DNA of 33,531 nucleotides from JAZKFP01 sp040386355 (lineage in GTDB: Bacteria; Pseudomonadota; Gammaproteobacteria; Pseudomonadales; UBA6940), in the NCBI GenBank assembly GCA_040386355.1, contig JAZKFP010000280.1, forward strand, positions 1 through 33,531. The letters are read 5' to 3'. Both the position numbers and the translations under genes were made by a program. Each line of letters begins with the position of its first letter. Position 1 is the stretch's first letter. Positions 1-7,897 of the stretch are shown piece by piece. A model generated the notes under the pieces. That model was not told the origin of the DNA, did no database searches, and saw nothing but the letters and a program-made list of their open reading frames with translations.

Positions 1-34
1 GTGGAAAAAAAGATCATGATAAACACCTAATTTT

Positions 35-182
35 CATTCGCTACGGGTATATACCAAACACATATGAGTTTTCCCGGTTGTTGCATAGCTCACTCGTCTG
101 CTCACCTATATATTTATAGGCTCCGCGGGCATATTTCGCATGCGCCTACGGGAAAACCAATCTGCATTCGCTACGGGTATAT
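35..182. repeat. MITE-like palindromic element flanked by 18-bp direct repeats
   Basis: The 18-mer cattcgctacgggtatat occurs at 35-52 and again, identically, at 165-182. Between the copies lie imperfect inverted arms at 61-76 and 149-164 (13 of 16 positions pair, ending in gttttcccg / cgggaaaac). Read on the minus strand, the interior matches the element at 27990-28117, sharing cgtaggcgc, then gaaata-gcccgcg, then gtgagcag-cga. Part of the left half (about 14-75) also recurs at 5968-6028. It has no coding capacity and no transposase. I infer a short non-autonomous repeat; whether the 18-mers are target duplications or part of the element is unclear. Confidence 0.6.
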
Positions 183-439
183 CGTCAGTTTAATTGCAGA
201 GAGATTCCTAGCAAATAAATACGCATACCTATAAAAACAATAATAGCAAACGAATCATACCGAACTTAATATGGCTTCAAAATTCAAATATCTAATTTAC
301 GATCTGCCCAAATTATTGTATATCCAATTTAAAACAATGTTTTGAAACAAGCATAATGCCATTTAATGCTATTTTACTTCCAAAAAATTATTTTTGTATG
401 AAAGTAGTTGCCTAGGCTTTATTAGCTTGCGTGATAGAT
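183..439. other. AT-rich intergenic stretch, nothing recognised
   Basis: No convincing ORF, RNA gene or repeat was seen. It is the expected location of the promoter for the sRNA that follows, but no clear GacA/LetA-type palindrome or consensus sigma-70 pair could be identified. A weak tacttcc / gaaagta inverted pair lies around 375-406. Confidence 0.3.
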
Positions 440-622
440 GAGAGCAGCTAGATTTAAAGCTAAGCCACATGGAATGTGACTAAGGAAAGCAATTATAAAA
501 GAGCATTAAACGGATAAACAGGGACGTTTTACAAGCTCATGGAATGAGGCAAGGATGCCTCGGATTGAATTGCAATCCACTTGCTGATCTCGGCGGGCGG
601 GCTCGATTTAGAGCCCTTTTTT
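440..622 (+). ncRNA. rsmZ: Candidate RsmZ/CsrB-type CsrA-sequestering sRNA
   Basis: The stretch carries GGA motifs at 471, 484, 512, 522, 541, 553 and 562, about one every 15 nt. Several sit in small hairpin loops: CACAT-GGA-ATGTG (466-478), CTCAT-GGA-ATGAG (536-548), and the competing GAGGC-AAGGAT-GCCTC (546-561). A strong rho-independent terminator ends it at 599-622. GGA in hairpin loops is the known CsrA/RsmA-binding signature, and such RNAs titrate CsrA away from mRNAs under control of GacA/LetA-type response regulators. In Pseudomonas, rsmZ lies beside fdxA, as here. The 5' end is a guess; the supported core is 466-622. No open reading frame explains the conservation of these hairpins. 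Confidence 0.7.
599..622 (+). terminator. Rho-independent terminator of the sRNA
   Basis: GGGCTC (599-604), a 6-nt loop, then GAGCCC (611-616), followed directly by six T residues on the plus strand. The minus-strand reading has no U-run, so it serves the plus-strand transcript rather than fdxA. Confidence 0.85.
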
Positions 623-670
623 ATTTTTAGAATTTTTAATCAATTGCAAAAATTTATCGTAATTATAATG

Positions 671-1006
671 TTAGGCTTCTACAGTTTTAATTAAATACTG
701 TTTCTTGTCAGGTTTACCTTTCCATTCTTCAGCATCACTTAATGCAGGTTTTTTTTCTGAAATGTTTGGCCAAATCTGAGCCAGCTCAGCATTGAGCTCA
801 GTAAATTCTTTTTGATTTTCCGGCACTTCATCTTCTGAGAAAATAGCGTTTACTGGGCATTCTGGTTCGCACAGTGCGCAATCGATACATTCATCGGGAT
901 GAATCACTAAAAAATTTGGACCTTCATAAAAACAATCTACCGGACAGACTTCAACGCAATCGGTGTATTTGCATTTAATGCAGTCTTCGGTCACTACAAA
1001 TGTCAT
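671..1006 (-). CDS. fdxA: Seven-iron ferredoxin FdxA ([3Fe-4S][4Fe-4S])
   Basis: Small cytoplasmic electron carrier of 111 residues. The cysteine pattern is that of Azotobacter FdI-type ferredoxins. C9, C17, C21 and C50 would hold the 3Fe-4S cluster, and C25, C40, C43 and C46 the 4Fe-4S cluster; C12 is the extra conserved free cysteine. Both cluster motifs end in the usual Cys-Pro, and the tail after residue 55 is the acidic helical extension of this family. It lies downstream of mutS on the same strand, 122 bp away. The fdxA-mutS pair is a conserved gammaproteobacterial neighbourhood. The redox partner is not known for most members of this family. Confidence 0.93.
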   Translation of the reverse strand: MTFVVTEDCIKCKYTDCVEVCPVDCFYEGPNFLVIHPDECIDCALCEPECPVNAIFSEDEVPENQKEFTELNAELAQIWPNISEKKPALSDAEEWKGKPDKKQYLIKTVEA

Positions 1007-1128
1007 TTCGCCAACCTCATCCGTAAATCGAATTTATATCGCATGCTCGCTAAATGCTGAGTGATTGCATAGATAAAATTATGCTTTTAACTGTGTCGCG
1101 AAGCTATGTGGTCGAGTAGTGTACTGAC

Positions 1129-3714
1129 TCAGCTGCGCGTCATCAAAGTTTTTTTCTGGATATGAAGCCAAGTTAAGGCTTCTAAAGGCGTCAAAGTATT
1201 AAGATCTAGGCTTTTTAATTCTTCTTCTATCTCAGAATGAGTCTCAAACGGTAGTAAGTATTGCACAGTCGAAGATACTGCTTCTATCGCTTTTGATACG
1301 GTTTTCTTTGCAGCTGGGTCTTGTGATTCTAATTCATCCAACATGGTCTTCGCGGTTGAAATAACGTGTTTTGGAATGCCTGCAAGCCGCGCGACTTGAA
1401 GTCCATAACTCCGGTGCGCAGGACCTGTTTCAATACGATGTAAAAATACAATGTCCTGGTCTTGTTCTATGGCTGATAAATGTAAATTTTGAACGCCTTG
1501 AGCGTGGTTAACCAACGCTGTCATTTCAAAATAATGTGTTGCAAAAAGCGTAAAAGCTTTTACTTGATTTGCTAAATACGCAGCGCAAGCCCATGCCAAA
1601 GATAAACCATCATACGTACTGGTGCCGCGGCCAACTTCATCCATGATTACTAAACTGTGTTGGGTCGCATTATTTAAAATATTGGCCGTCTCTGTCATTT
1701 CCACCATAAAAGTAGAACGACCGCTTGCGAGGTCATCGGAAGCACCAATGCGAGTAAAAATTCGATCAATTGGACCTATCTCTGCGTGCGCTGCCGGAAC
1801 CCAACTACCTATATGCGCTAGAATCACAATCAATGCATTTTGTCGCATAAATGTTGATTTACCGCCCATATTCGGGCCGGTAATAATTTTCATTTTATCG
1901 ACTGCATTCATGTTCAAATCATTTGGTGTAAAAGGCAAACTGCTTTTGGTTTCGATAATGGGATGTCGGCCCTGAATAATGTGCAGTACGGATTCATCTT
2001 TTAAAACCGGTGCTTGCCATTGAAATCGATCTGCGCGTTCAGCAAAGGTAGCAAGCACATCCATTTCAGCAATTTGTTCTGAAACCGTTTGAAGTGCAGC
2101 TAACTGATTGCGAATGTCTTGTAGTAATTTTTCAAATATTTCTTGTTCTAGCTGAATGCTTTTGCTTTGTGCACTAAGTGTTTTCTCTTCAAGTACTTTT
2201 AAATCCGGCGTAATAAATCGCTCAACATTTTTTAACGTTTGACGGCGATGATATTCAATCGGTGCGCGTTCTGCTTGCTGTTGACTGAGCTCGATGTAAT
2301 AACCTTGCACACGGTTGTACCGAACTTTAAGTGAAGATAATCCTGTGCGTTCGCGTTCTTTTTGTTCAATATCGAGTAGAACTGCTCCAACATCTTGTTG
2401 CAACCCGCGGAGTTCATCGAGTTGTGCGTTGTATCCTGCCGCAATAACTCCACCATCACGAATATGATGCGGCGGTTGTTCAATTAAAGCTTTTGCAAGC
2501 TCTTCTACAAGTTCCGGAAATTCTGTCAGACCATCTAAAGTACATTCAGATTCTTGCTGAATAACATTGTGTAAAACCTGATTTAACTTAGGTAACGCAT
2601 GCAAGGATTGACCGAGTTGAATTAAATCACGCGGTCGTGCACTGCCTAAACTTATGCGCGTTAAAATACGAGAAATATCTTGGATAGGACTGAGTGCATC
2701 GCGTAACAATTCAAAGCGATATTCTTTTAGAAAAATGCGAACAGAATTTTGGCGATTTTTTAACGCGGTGCGATCCAATAAGGGTAAAAGCAACATCTGT
2801 TTTAATAAACGTGAGCCCATAGAAGTTTTGCATTGGTCTAACAATGCGAGTAATGATCCGTCGCGCTCACCCTGCATCGTGCAAAATAATTCCAAATGAC
2901 AACGACTCACTTCATCAATTCGCAAAAAATTTAATTGTCCATAGGGTTTGAGCGGACGAATATGATTTAAATTTTGGCGCTGAGTTTGTTGCGCATAACG
3001 TAAAACACAGCCGGCAGCACCAATTGCAATTGAGAAACCTTCGCAACCAAAACCTGCTAAATCGTGTATGCCAAAATGTTGGTGTAAAGCTAGGCGAGCA
3101 GAACTCGTATCAAATTCCCATGCGGAACGTTCGCAAATAGTAAATATTTTGCCTTTTAGTGCATCAGCCACACTTTGTGACGCTAGAACTTCACGCGGTT
3201 GAAAAGAATGTATTTCTTCAATTAATTGTTCAAGGGATTCCACTTCGTGAATCCAAAAATCTCCAGTACTTATCTCTAATAATGCGATGCCACATTTTTT
3301 TGTTGAAACTTCAATCGCAGCAATCCAATTATGTTCATGGCTATTTAAATGTGCTGCATCGGTTAGTGTGCCTGGAGTAATTACGCGAACCACTTGTCGA
3401 TCAACTGGACCTTTTTGTGCGCCAGGTTCAGAAACTTGTTCGCAAATAGCAACCGATAATCCTTGTTTAACTAAACGCGCTAAATACGAGTCGACCGCAT
3501 GTGCTGGTACGCCTGCCATCGGAATAGGTTGGCCATTGGATTTGCCTCGAGCGGTAAGTGTAATGTCTAAAATTTTTGCAGCACGTTTTGCATCATCAAA
3601 AAATAATTCGTAAAAATCTCCCATGCGATATAACAGTAAATCATTTGGATGTTGCGCTTTTAAGCGCAAATACTGCTGCATCATGGGAGTATGCGTATTC
3701 AGTTCAGTAGTCAA
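1129..3714 (-). CDS. mutS: DNA mismatch repair protein MutS
   Basis: Recognises base mismatches and small loops and recruits MutL in methyl-directed repair. The 861 residues are close to the E. coli length. The N-terminal mismatch-reading motif GDFYELF is present, with F34 and E36 as the wedge and contact residues. The ATPase carries Walker A GPNMGGKST and Walker B LVIMDEVGRGTSTYDG. The start is TTG at 3714, five bases after AGGTG. It is favoured over the ATGs at codons 11-12 because the residues before MMQQYL match other MutS proteins. It diverges from pncC across a 190-bp gap and is followed by fdxA. Confidence 0.97.
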   Translation of the reverse strand: MTTELNTHTPMMQQYLRLKAQHPNDLLLYRMGDFYELFFDDAKRAAKILDITLTARGKSNGQPIPMAGVPAHAVDSYLARLVKQGLSVAICEQVSEPGAQKGPVDRQVVRVITPGTLTDAAHLNSHEHNWIAAIEVSTKKCGIALLEISTGDFWIHEVESLEQLIEEIHSFQPREVLASQSVADALKGKIFTICERSAWEFDTSSARLALHQHFGIHDLAGFGCEGFSIAIGAAGCVLRYAQQTQRQNLNHIRPLKPYGQLNFLRIDEVSRCHLELFCTMQGERDGSLLALLDQCKTSMGSRLLKQMLLLPLLDRTALKNRQNSVRIFLKEYRFELLRDALSPIQDISRILTRISLGSARPRDLIQLGQSLHALPKLNQVLHNVIQQESECTLDGLTEFPELVEELAKALIEQPPHHIRDGGVIAAGYNAQLDELRGLQQDVGAVLLDIEQKERERTGLSSLKVRYNRVQGYYIELSQQQAERAPIEYHRRQTLKNVERFITPDLKVLEEKTLSAQSKSIQLEQEIFEKLLQDIRNQLAALQTVSEQIAEMDVLATFAERADRFQWQAPVLKDESVLHIIQGRHPIIETKSSLPFTPNDLNMNAVDKMKIITGPNMGGKSTFMRQNALIVILAHIGSWVPAAHAEIGPIDRIFTRIGASDDLASGRSTFMVEMTETANILNNATQHSLVIMDEVGRGTSTYDGLSLAWACAAYLANQVKAFTLFATHYFEMTALVNHAQGVQNLHLSAIEQDQDIVFLHRIETGPAHRSYGLQVARLAGIPKHVISTAKTMLDELESQDPAAKKTVSKAIEAVSSTVQYLLPFETHSEIEEELKSLDLNTLTPLEALTWLHIQKKTLMTRS

Positions 3715-3907
3715 AAATTCACCTGCTGGAATTGTGATGTTGTGATCGTCGTTCTATTTTTAGAAACGCTTCCATTTTTTAAAATTTTGATGAATACCAT
3801 GTGTGATAATCTGCATGGAACTTCATACAAGAAATAGGTTTACTACATAGCGTTGCCAAACAGTTCGCATTTTCAATTTATACATCTTGAGAAAATTGGG
3901 AAGATTC

Positions 3908-4543
3908 ATGCTCGTTGATCAATGCTTGCAAGAATTGCACAGCATATTAAAGCGACCACAATACAAAGGTCTAGGCTGTGTGACAGCAGAATCGTGCACT
4001 GGTGGTGGAATCGGTGAAGCACTCACTTCAATTTCTGGAATTTCTCAATGGTATTGGGGCGGATGGATTACCTATTCCAATCAAATGAAACAAGATTTTC
4101 TACATGTACCAAAATTGACTTTAAAAAATCACGGTGCAGTTAGTCCAGAAACGGTATCTGCTATGGCATTGCATGCGGCACAGCAAGCGGATGCAAATAT
4201 CAGTGTTGCGGTTTCCGGAATTGCAGGCCCTGACGGTGGATCAATCGAGAAACCCGTAGGCACTGTTTATTTCGCATGGACATGTTCAGTATTTAATATT
4301 GATTTAAAATTAGTAATGATTTCTTTTTTAAAATGGATTCAAGATGAGATGAAGTTAGCAATTATTGCACAACCTACTTTGCAGAAATTATCCAATGCAT
4401 CGATGAAACTTACTACGTCAAATAATGCTCAAGATTATTCAGTGTTAATTCTTGGCATACAGTTTTCAGGGGATCGCCAACAAGTCCGTTCTCAAACGAT
4501 TGCAGTCGCTTTACGAGGATGGGTTGAAATTTTAAATACGTAA
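3908..4543 (+). CDS. pncC: Nicotinamide-nucleotide amidase, CinA C-terminal family
   Basis: Deamidates nicotinamide mononucleotide to nicotinate mononucleotide in pyridine nucleotide recycling; this is a stand-alone CinA C-terminal domain. Visible family motifs are ESCTGG with the catalytic serine near residue 29, the tyrosine-containing GGWITYSN block, SGIAGPDGG, PVGTV and the C-terminal FSGDR-QVR helix. ATG 3908 has gggaag five bases upstream and is preferred to TTG 3887. The usual domain is about 160 residues; this one is 211. The excess lies roughly at residues 138-176, between the PVGTV strand and the FSGDR motif, and looks like an insertion. It precedes recA, as in many gammaproteobacteria. 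Confidence 0.85.
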   Translation: MLVDQCLQELHSILKRPQYKGLGCVTAESCTGGGIGEALTSISGISQWYWGGWITYSNQMKQDFLHVPKLTLKNHGAVSPETVSAMALHAAQQADANISVAVSGIAGPDGGSIEKPVGTVYFAWTCSVFNIDLKLVMISFLKWIQDEMKLAIIAQPTLQKLSNASMKLTTSNNAQDYSVLILGIQFSGDRQQVRSQTIAVALRGWVEILNT

Positions 4544-4570
4544 TCCATATTGGCAAATACCCAAGAAGTA

Positions 4571-4586
4571 CTGTATATATATACAA
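4571..4586. promoter_or_regulatory. LexA (SOS) operator upstream of recA
   Basis: CTGTATATATATACAA matches the gammaproteobacterial LexA consensus CTG-N10-CAG with one mismatch in the last base, and its spacer is the ideal alternating TA. It lies 27 bp before the recA ATG (in the left contig copy, 4614), so LexA would block the recA promoter or the very start of the transcript. Confidence 0.85.
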
Positions 4587-4588
4587 TG

Positions 4589-4643
4589 AATTTTTTAGGC
4601 TGAGGAGATAGGAATGGACGGTAATAAACAAAAAGCGCTTGAT
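4589..4643 (+). repeat. 55-bp contig-end duplicate of the recA start
   Basis: Identical to 4744-4798. It holds the recA ribosome binding site (gaggag), the ATG at 4614 and the first ten codons, and then stops at the N gap. A 55-bp exact overlap on both sides of a 100-N spacer is the mark of two contigs sharing a k-mer-length end. It is not a biological repeat. Confidence 0.93.
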
Positions 4644-4743
4644 NNNNNNNNNNNNNNNNNNNNNNNNNNNNNNNNNNNNNNNNNNNNNNNNNNNNNNNNN
4701 NNNNNNNNNNNNNNNNNNNNNNNNNNNNNNNNNNNNNNNNNNN
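4644..4743. other. Assembly gap of 100 N
   Basis: Exactly 100 N between two identical 55-bp sequences. The real chromosome most likely has no missing bases here and the two copies should be merged. Confidence 0.95.
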
Positions 4744-4768
4744 AATTTTTTAGGCTGAGGAGATAGGA

Positions 4769-5869
4769 ATGGACGGTAATAAACAAAAAGCGCTTGATGC
4801 AGCACTGATACAAATTGAACGTCAATTTGGTAAAGGCGCAGTGATGCGTATGGGCGATAAACAAGAAAAAATTCCGTGTATTTCTACCGGATCTCTTGGA
4901 CTTGATATCGCATTAGGTATTGGGGGTTTACCAAAAGGGCGAATCGTTGAAATTTACGGTCCAGAATCCAGCGGTAAAACGACGCTAACTTTGCAAACTA
5001 TTGCAGAGTGTCAAAAAAATGGTGGCACTGCTGCATTTATTGATGCGGAACACGCGTTAGATCCAATTTATGCACAACGCTTAGGTGTAAATATTGATGC
5101 ATTAATTATTTCTCAACCGGATACAGGCGAGCAAGCTTTAGAAATTGCTGACATGTTAATTCGTTCCGGTGCGGTTGATTTACTAGTGGTTGACTCTGTC
5201 GCTGCATTAACACCAAAGGCTGAGATCGAAGGTGAGATGGGCGATCATCACGTGGGTTTGCAAGCACGTTTAATGTCGCAAGCATTGCGTAAAATCACCG
5301 GTAATATTAAACGCTCCAATTGCATCGCTATTTTTATTAACCAAATTCGAATGAAAATTGGTGTGATGTTTGGTAGTCCAGAAACTACAACAGGTGGTAA
5401 TGCATTGAAGTTTTACGCATCAGTTCGTTTAGATATTCGTCGTATTGGATCGGTTAAACAAGGCGATGAAGTTATTGGTAATGAAACTCGCGTTAAAGTA
5501 GTAAAAAATAAAGTAGCGCCGCCATTCCGCCAAGTTGAATTTGAAATTTTATACAACCGCGGTATTTATCGAATGGGTGAAATTCTAGATTTGGGTGTGC
5601 AACAAGGCTTGATTGAAAAATCGGGTGCATGGTATGCCTACCAAGGTCAAAAAATTGGTCAAGGTAAGTCTAATGCAGCACAGTATTTGGAAGAGCATCC
5701 TGAAATTTACAAAACTGTTGAAGGTAAAATTCGTGCTGCATTATTAACGAATGATCCTAATGCAGTAGATGAAAAGAAAGTAGAAGAAGTGATAACACCT
5801 GAAGTAGAAGATGAGCAAGCAGTGGTAAAAAATGCACGCGGTCGTCGAGCAGAAGCAGCAGCTTCTTAA
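4769..5869 (+). CDS. recA: Recombinase RecA
   Basis: Forms filaments on single-stranded DNA, catalyses strand exchange, and triggers LexA self-cleavage in the SOS response. The 366 residues include Walker A GPESSGKT (residues 64-71), the Walker B region LLVVDSVAAL, and the DNA-binding loops around GDHHVGLQARLMSQ and FGSPETTTGGNALKF. The variable acidic C-terminal tail ends in GRRAEAAAS. The ATG follows gaggagatag. Because of the scaffold gap, the promoter and LexA box lie on the other contig at 4571-4586. It is followed by its own terminator and then by recX. Confidence 0.98.
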   Translation: MDGNKQKALDAALIQIERQFGKGAVMRMGDKQEKIPCISTGSLGLDIALGIGGLPKGRIVEIYGPESSGKTTLTLQTIAECQKNGGTAAFIDAEHALDPIYAQRLGVNIDALIISQPDTGEQALEIADMLIRSGAVDLLVVDSVAALTPKAEIEGEMGDHHVGLQARLMSQALRKITGNIKRSNCIAIFINQIRMKIGVMFGSPETTTGGNALKFYASVRLDIRRIGSVKQGDEVIGNETRVKVVKNKVAPPFRQVEFEILYNRGIYRMGEILDLGVQQGLIEKSGAWYAYQGQKIGQGKSNAAQYLEEHPEIYKTVEGKIRAALLTNDPNAVDEKKVEEVITPEVEDEQAVVKNARGRRAEAAAS

Positions 5870-5894
5870 ATTTTCACTATTTTTATTTACGATT

Positions 5895-5932
5895 TTGAAA
5901 CCGCAGAAGCTCTCGCCTGCGGTTTCAATTTA
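5895..5932 (+). terminator. Rho-independent terminator of recA
   Basis: A perfect 12-bp stem TTGAAACCGCAG / CTGCGGTTTCAA (5895-5906 and 5917-5928) with a 10-nt loop, followed by a T-rich run. It separates recA from recX, so recX would need read-through or its own promoter. Confidence 0.85.
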
Positions 5933-5967
5933 TTTGAAATGGAAAGATCAAATACACATTAGTTTTC

Positions 5968-6070
5968 CATGCTGAACACCTAAAACTTAATTGTCGTGGG
6001 TATATGGCAAACGCAGATGAGTTTTCCCAAGTGAAATGTTTTATGAAAGGTGGTTTGTGGGAAAGTACAT
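5968..6070. repeat. Degenerate copy of the 5'-end interspersed repeat
   Basis: Bases 5968-6028 align with 14-75 at the left end of the window: the shared blocks are aacacctaa, gggtatat, caaac, and atgagttttccc. A partial inverted arm (tgggaaagtacatg) follows at 6058-6071. It is non-coding and lies between recA and recX, directly before the palindrome pair at 6073-6167. Confidence 0.5.
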
Positions 6071-6072
6071 GT

Positions 6073-6167
6073 GGGCGAATAATTATTCGCCCCTACGATA
6101 TCCGTTAAAGATTTTGGTATTTTTAGGAAAGTAATCATTATTTGTAGGGGCGAATAATCATTCGCCC
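6073..6167. repeat. Inverted pair of GGGCGAA...TTCGCCC palindromes, copy 1
   Basis: The perfect 20-bp palindrome GGGCGAATAATTATTCGCCC plus CTAC occupies 6073-6096. A near-identical unit in the opposite orientation (GTAG first) occupies 6144-6167. Each unit can fold alone, and the two can pair with each other across a 47-bp spacer. Two further pairs with the same arrangement lie at 13621-13768 and 20979-21127. I infer a non-autonomous interspersed repeat; it has no coding content. Confidence 0.75.
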
Positions 6168-6244
6168 GCGCTGAACGCTGCCTATTGCTTATCAAACATT
6201 AGAAAAGGGTTTTAGAAAATCTCATTCTGAGGCAGGGTATTATT

Positions 6245-6775
6245 ATGGCTGGATGTAAAAGCAGCGCATTGGGTCTGCTAGGTCGACGTGAATACAGTCG
6301 CTACATGTTGCAAGAAAAACTCCTCCAAAAAAAATTCTCACCAGAAGTTGTTGAAGAAACTTTAAATGATCTAGAAACAACCGGCTGGTTATCAGACGCT
6401 CGTTTCACCGAATGTTATATTCGATATCGCGCAGGTCAGGGTTACGGTCCCATCAAAATTCGTTTTGAATTGCTACAAAAAAAAGGTATTTCTCAAAGTA
6501 TTGTTGAACAAGCATTTGTGGAAACTGAAGTGGTATGGAGTGAGGTTCTGCAAAATTCAATTAAAAGAATATCGCGATCAGATGAGATACCTCTTGAAAT
6601 TGATGAATCTCTAGAAATAAATTCAGCAGAAGAAATGACTAGCGTCGAGAAAATGAATGAAAAAAAGCGTTATCTCAAACAAAAATCAAAAGCTATGAAT
6701 ACCTTATTAAGACGCGGATTTAATTCAGAAAACATTCGCAAATGTATACGGGCGGTAGAAGGTGAATGTAAATAA
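6245..6775 (+). CDS. recX: RecA regulatory protein RecX
   Basis: RecX binds RecA filaments and limits their growth and activity. The 176 residues show the family's three-helix repeat layout: LGRREYSRYMLQEKL with the LNDLETTGWLSDARFTE block, YIRYRAGQGYGPIKIRFEL, and a C-terminal LLRRGFNSENIRKCI helix. An acidic, low-complexity stretch at about residues 115-140 makes it a little longer than the usual 150 or so. A purine-rich gaggcaggg lies before the ATG. It sits downstream of recA as expected, but 375 bp of terminator and repeats separate them. Its last 14 bases overlap the following lipoprotein gene. Confidence 0.88.
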   Translation: MAGCKSSALGLLGRREYSRYMLQEKLLQKKFSPEVVEETLNDLETTGWLSDARFTECYIRYRAGQGYGPIKIRFELLQKKGISQSIVEQAFVETEVVWSEVLQNSIKRISRSDEIPLEIDESLEINSAEEMTSVEKMNEKKRYLKQKSKAMNTLLRRGFNSENIRKCIRAVEGECK

Positions 6776-7418
6776 GATAATTTTAAAGTTAGGTCTTACG
6801 TTATTAGTTACAGCGTGTTCACAAGATCCATCTTCAATTGAAGACAATACTAAACAAAGTAATTCTACGAGCGAAAAAAATATTTCTACAAAATCTATTC
6901 AAGAGTCAAATAAGAAACCAGACGATTCTATAAAAGTTTTTCATCAAAAGTCATCGTCACAGTTAGTCCCTGGAAAAGCGCATGTTACTATAGAAGGTGA
7001 AGGTTTACGCATTTTTGATAACGAAACAGGTCACGCGACTCCAATAGTTTTTAACTCACTACAAAATTCAACCATCTCGACACTGAATACGTTATTTGGT
7101 GAACCGAATGAACAAGGAAAGAATGAAGAATGCGGAGTGGATTTTATAAATTGGAATGGATTAATTACGTATTTTTTAAATAATAAATTTGTTGGGTGGG
7201 CAGTTAATGATAGTAAAGCCACGCATTTTGCGACAGCAAGTGGAGTTGGGATCGGCACAACCCGAGTTGAATTAAAAGAATCCTATGATGCTGAAATTAA
7301 AAAATCCACAATCGGCCTAGAATTTAGCGCGGTTGGATTAAATGGCTTATTGAGTTCGGCAAAGCCACACGCAACTATTACCAACTTATGGGCTGGACAA
7401 GCGTGTATTTTAAGATAG
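6762..7418 (+). CDS. Predicted lipoprotein of unknown function
   Basis: The 218-residue product begins with a short signal sequence and a lipobox, LVTAC, with C19 as the lipidated cysteine. It is therefore exported and membrane-anchored. Residues 20-60 are a polar Ser/Asn/Lys linker. The folded part after residue 70 holds GEGLRIF, FGEP, a lone cysteine in EECGVDFINW, and ASGVGIGTTRVEL. These suggest a small beta-rich periplasmic domain, but I do not recognise the family. The only usable start is GTG at 6762, inside the end of recX, which implies translational coupling. No function is assigned. Confidence 0.7.
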   Translation: MNVNKIILKLGLTLLVTACSQDPSSIEDNTKQSNSTSEKNISTKSIQESNKKPDDSIKVFHQKSSSQLVPGKAHVTIEGEGLRIFDNETGHATPIVFNSLQNSTISTLNTLFGEPNEQGKNEECGVDFINWNGLITYFLNNKFVGWAVNDSKATHFATASGVGIGTTRVELKESYDAEIKKSTIGLEFSAVGLNGLLSSAKPHATITNLWAGQACILR

Positions 7419-7540
7419 TGATTTTCTAGTGCAGTTATTTCCAATAAATTATTTTCAATAAAGTAAAATGAATGATTAAACAAGGAAGTTAAAGAACTTA
7501 CTAACATTAATTTCCTTGCCGACTTTTCAAAGGTCAATCC

Positions 7541-7837
7541 ATGTTAATTTCGGAATCCAATAAAGTTTTTGATTATTCTAACGCGAGAAATTCCTTACCC
7601 AACAATTCCCTACAATTAATGATTCACACTATTTATAGCTTGAATTCACTTATAAAAAATCATTGGCCAATGATGCTAATTGTAGGTTTTATAGGATTGG
7701 TCTGTTCTAAGAGTATGAGCAAGCCAACTGAATCAAATCATTTAAAATATATCAACACTAAAAAATATTCAAAAGACTGTTTCAAAAGTGTTTTAATGCC
7801 TATTGCTGAAGTTTCAGAAGAGTTGGAAAATAATTAA
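7541..7837 (+). CDS. Doubtful small ORF with one possible membrane segment
   Basis: A 98-residue frame starting at ATG 7541 with a weak aaagg eight bases upstream. Residues 46-63 (WPMMLIVGFIGLVCSKSM) could cross a membrane once; the rest is polar. No family is recognised, and it fills an otherwise empty gap of about 480 bp between convergent genes, so a chance ORF is quite possible. A caaggaa / ttccttg inverted pair lies just before it (7481-7518). Confidence 0.3.
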   Translation: MLISESNKVFDYSNARNSLPNNSLQLMIHTIYSLNSLIKNHWPMMLIVGFIGLVCSKSMSKPTESNHLKYINTKKYSKDCFKSVLMPIAEVSEELENN

Positions 7838-7897
7838 TAGTCTGCATTGTTAATTTTAAGCTGTTTTTAATGATTTGTCTTGCGATGATAAATTATA

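Noticed and set aside
1622..3613. Plus-strand reading frames inside mutS
   Set aside because: They are shadows of the strongly conserved mutS frame.
3887..3907. TTG start for pncC
   Set aside because: The in-frame ATG at 3908 has a well-placed gggaag and fits family alignment better.
4413..4864. Minus-strand reading frames crossing the N gap near recA
   Set aside because: They span undefined bases and mirror the duplicated recA start; no real protein is supported.
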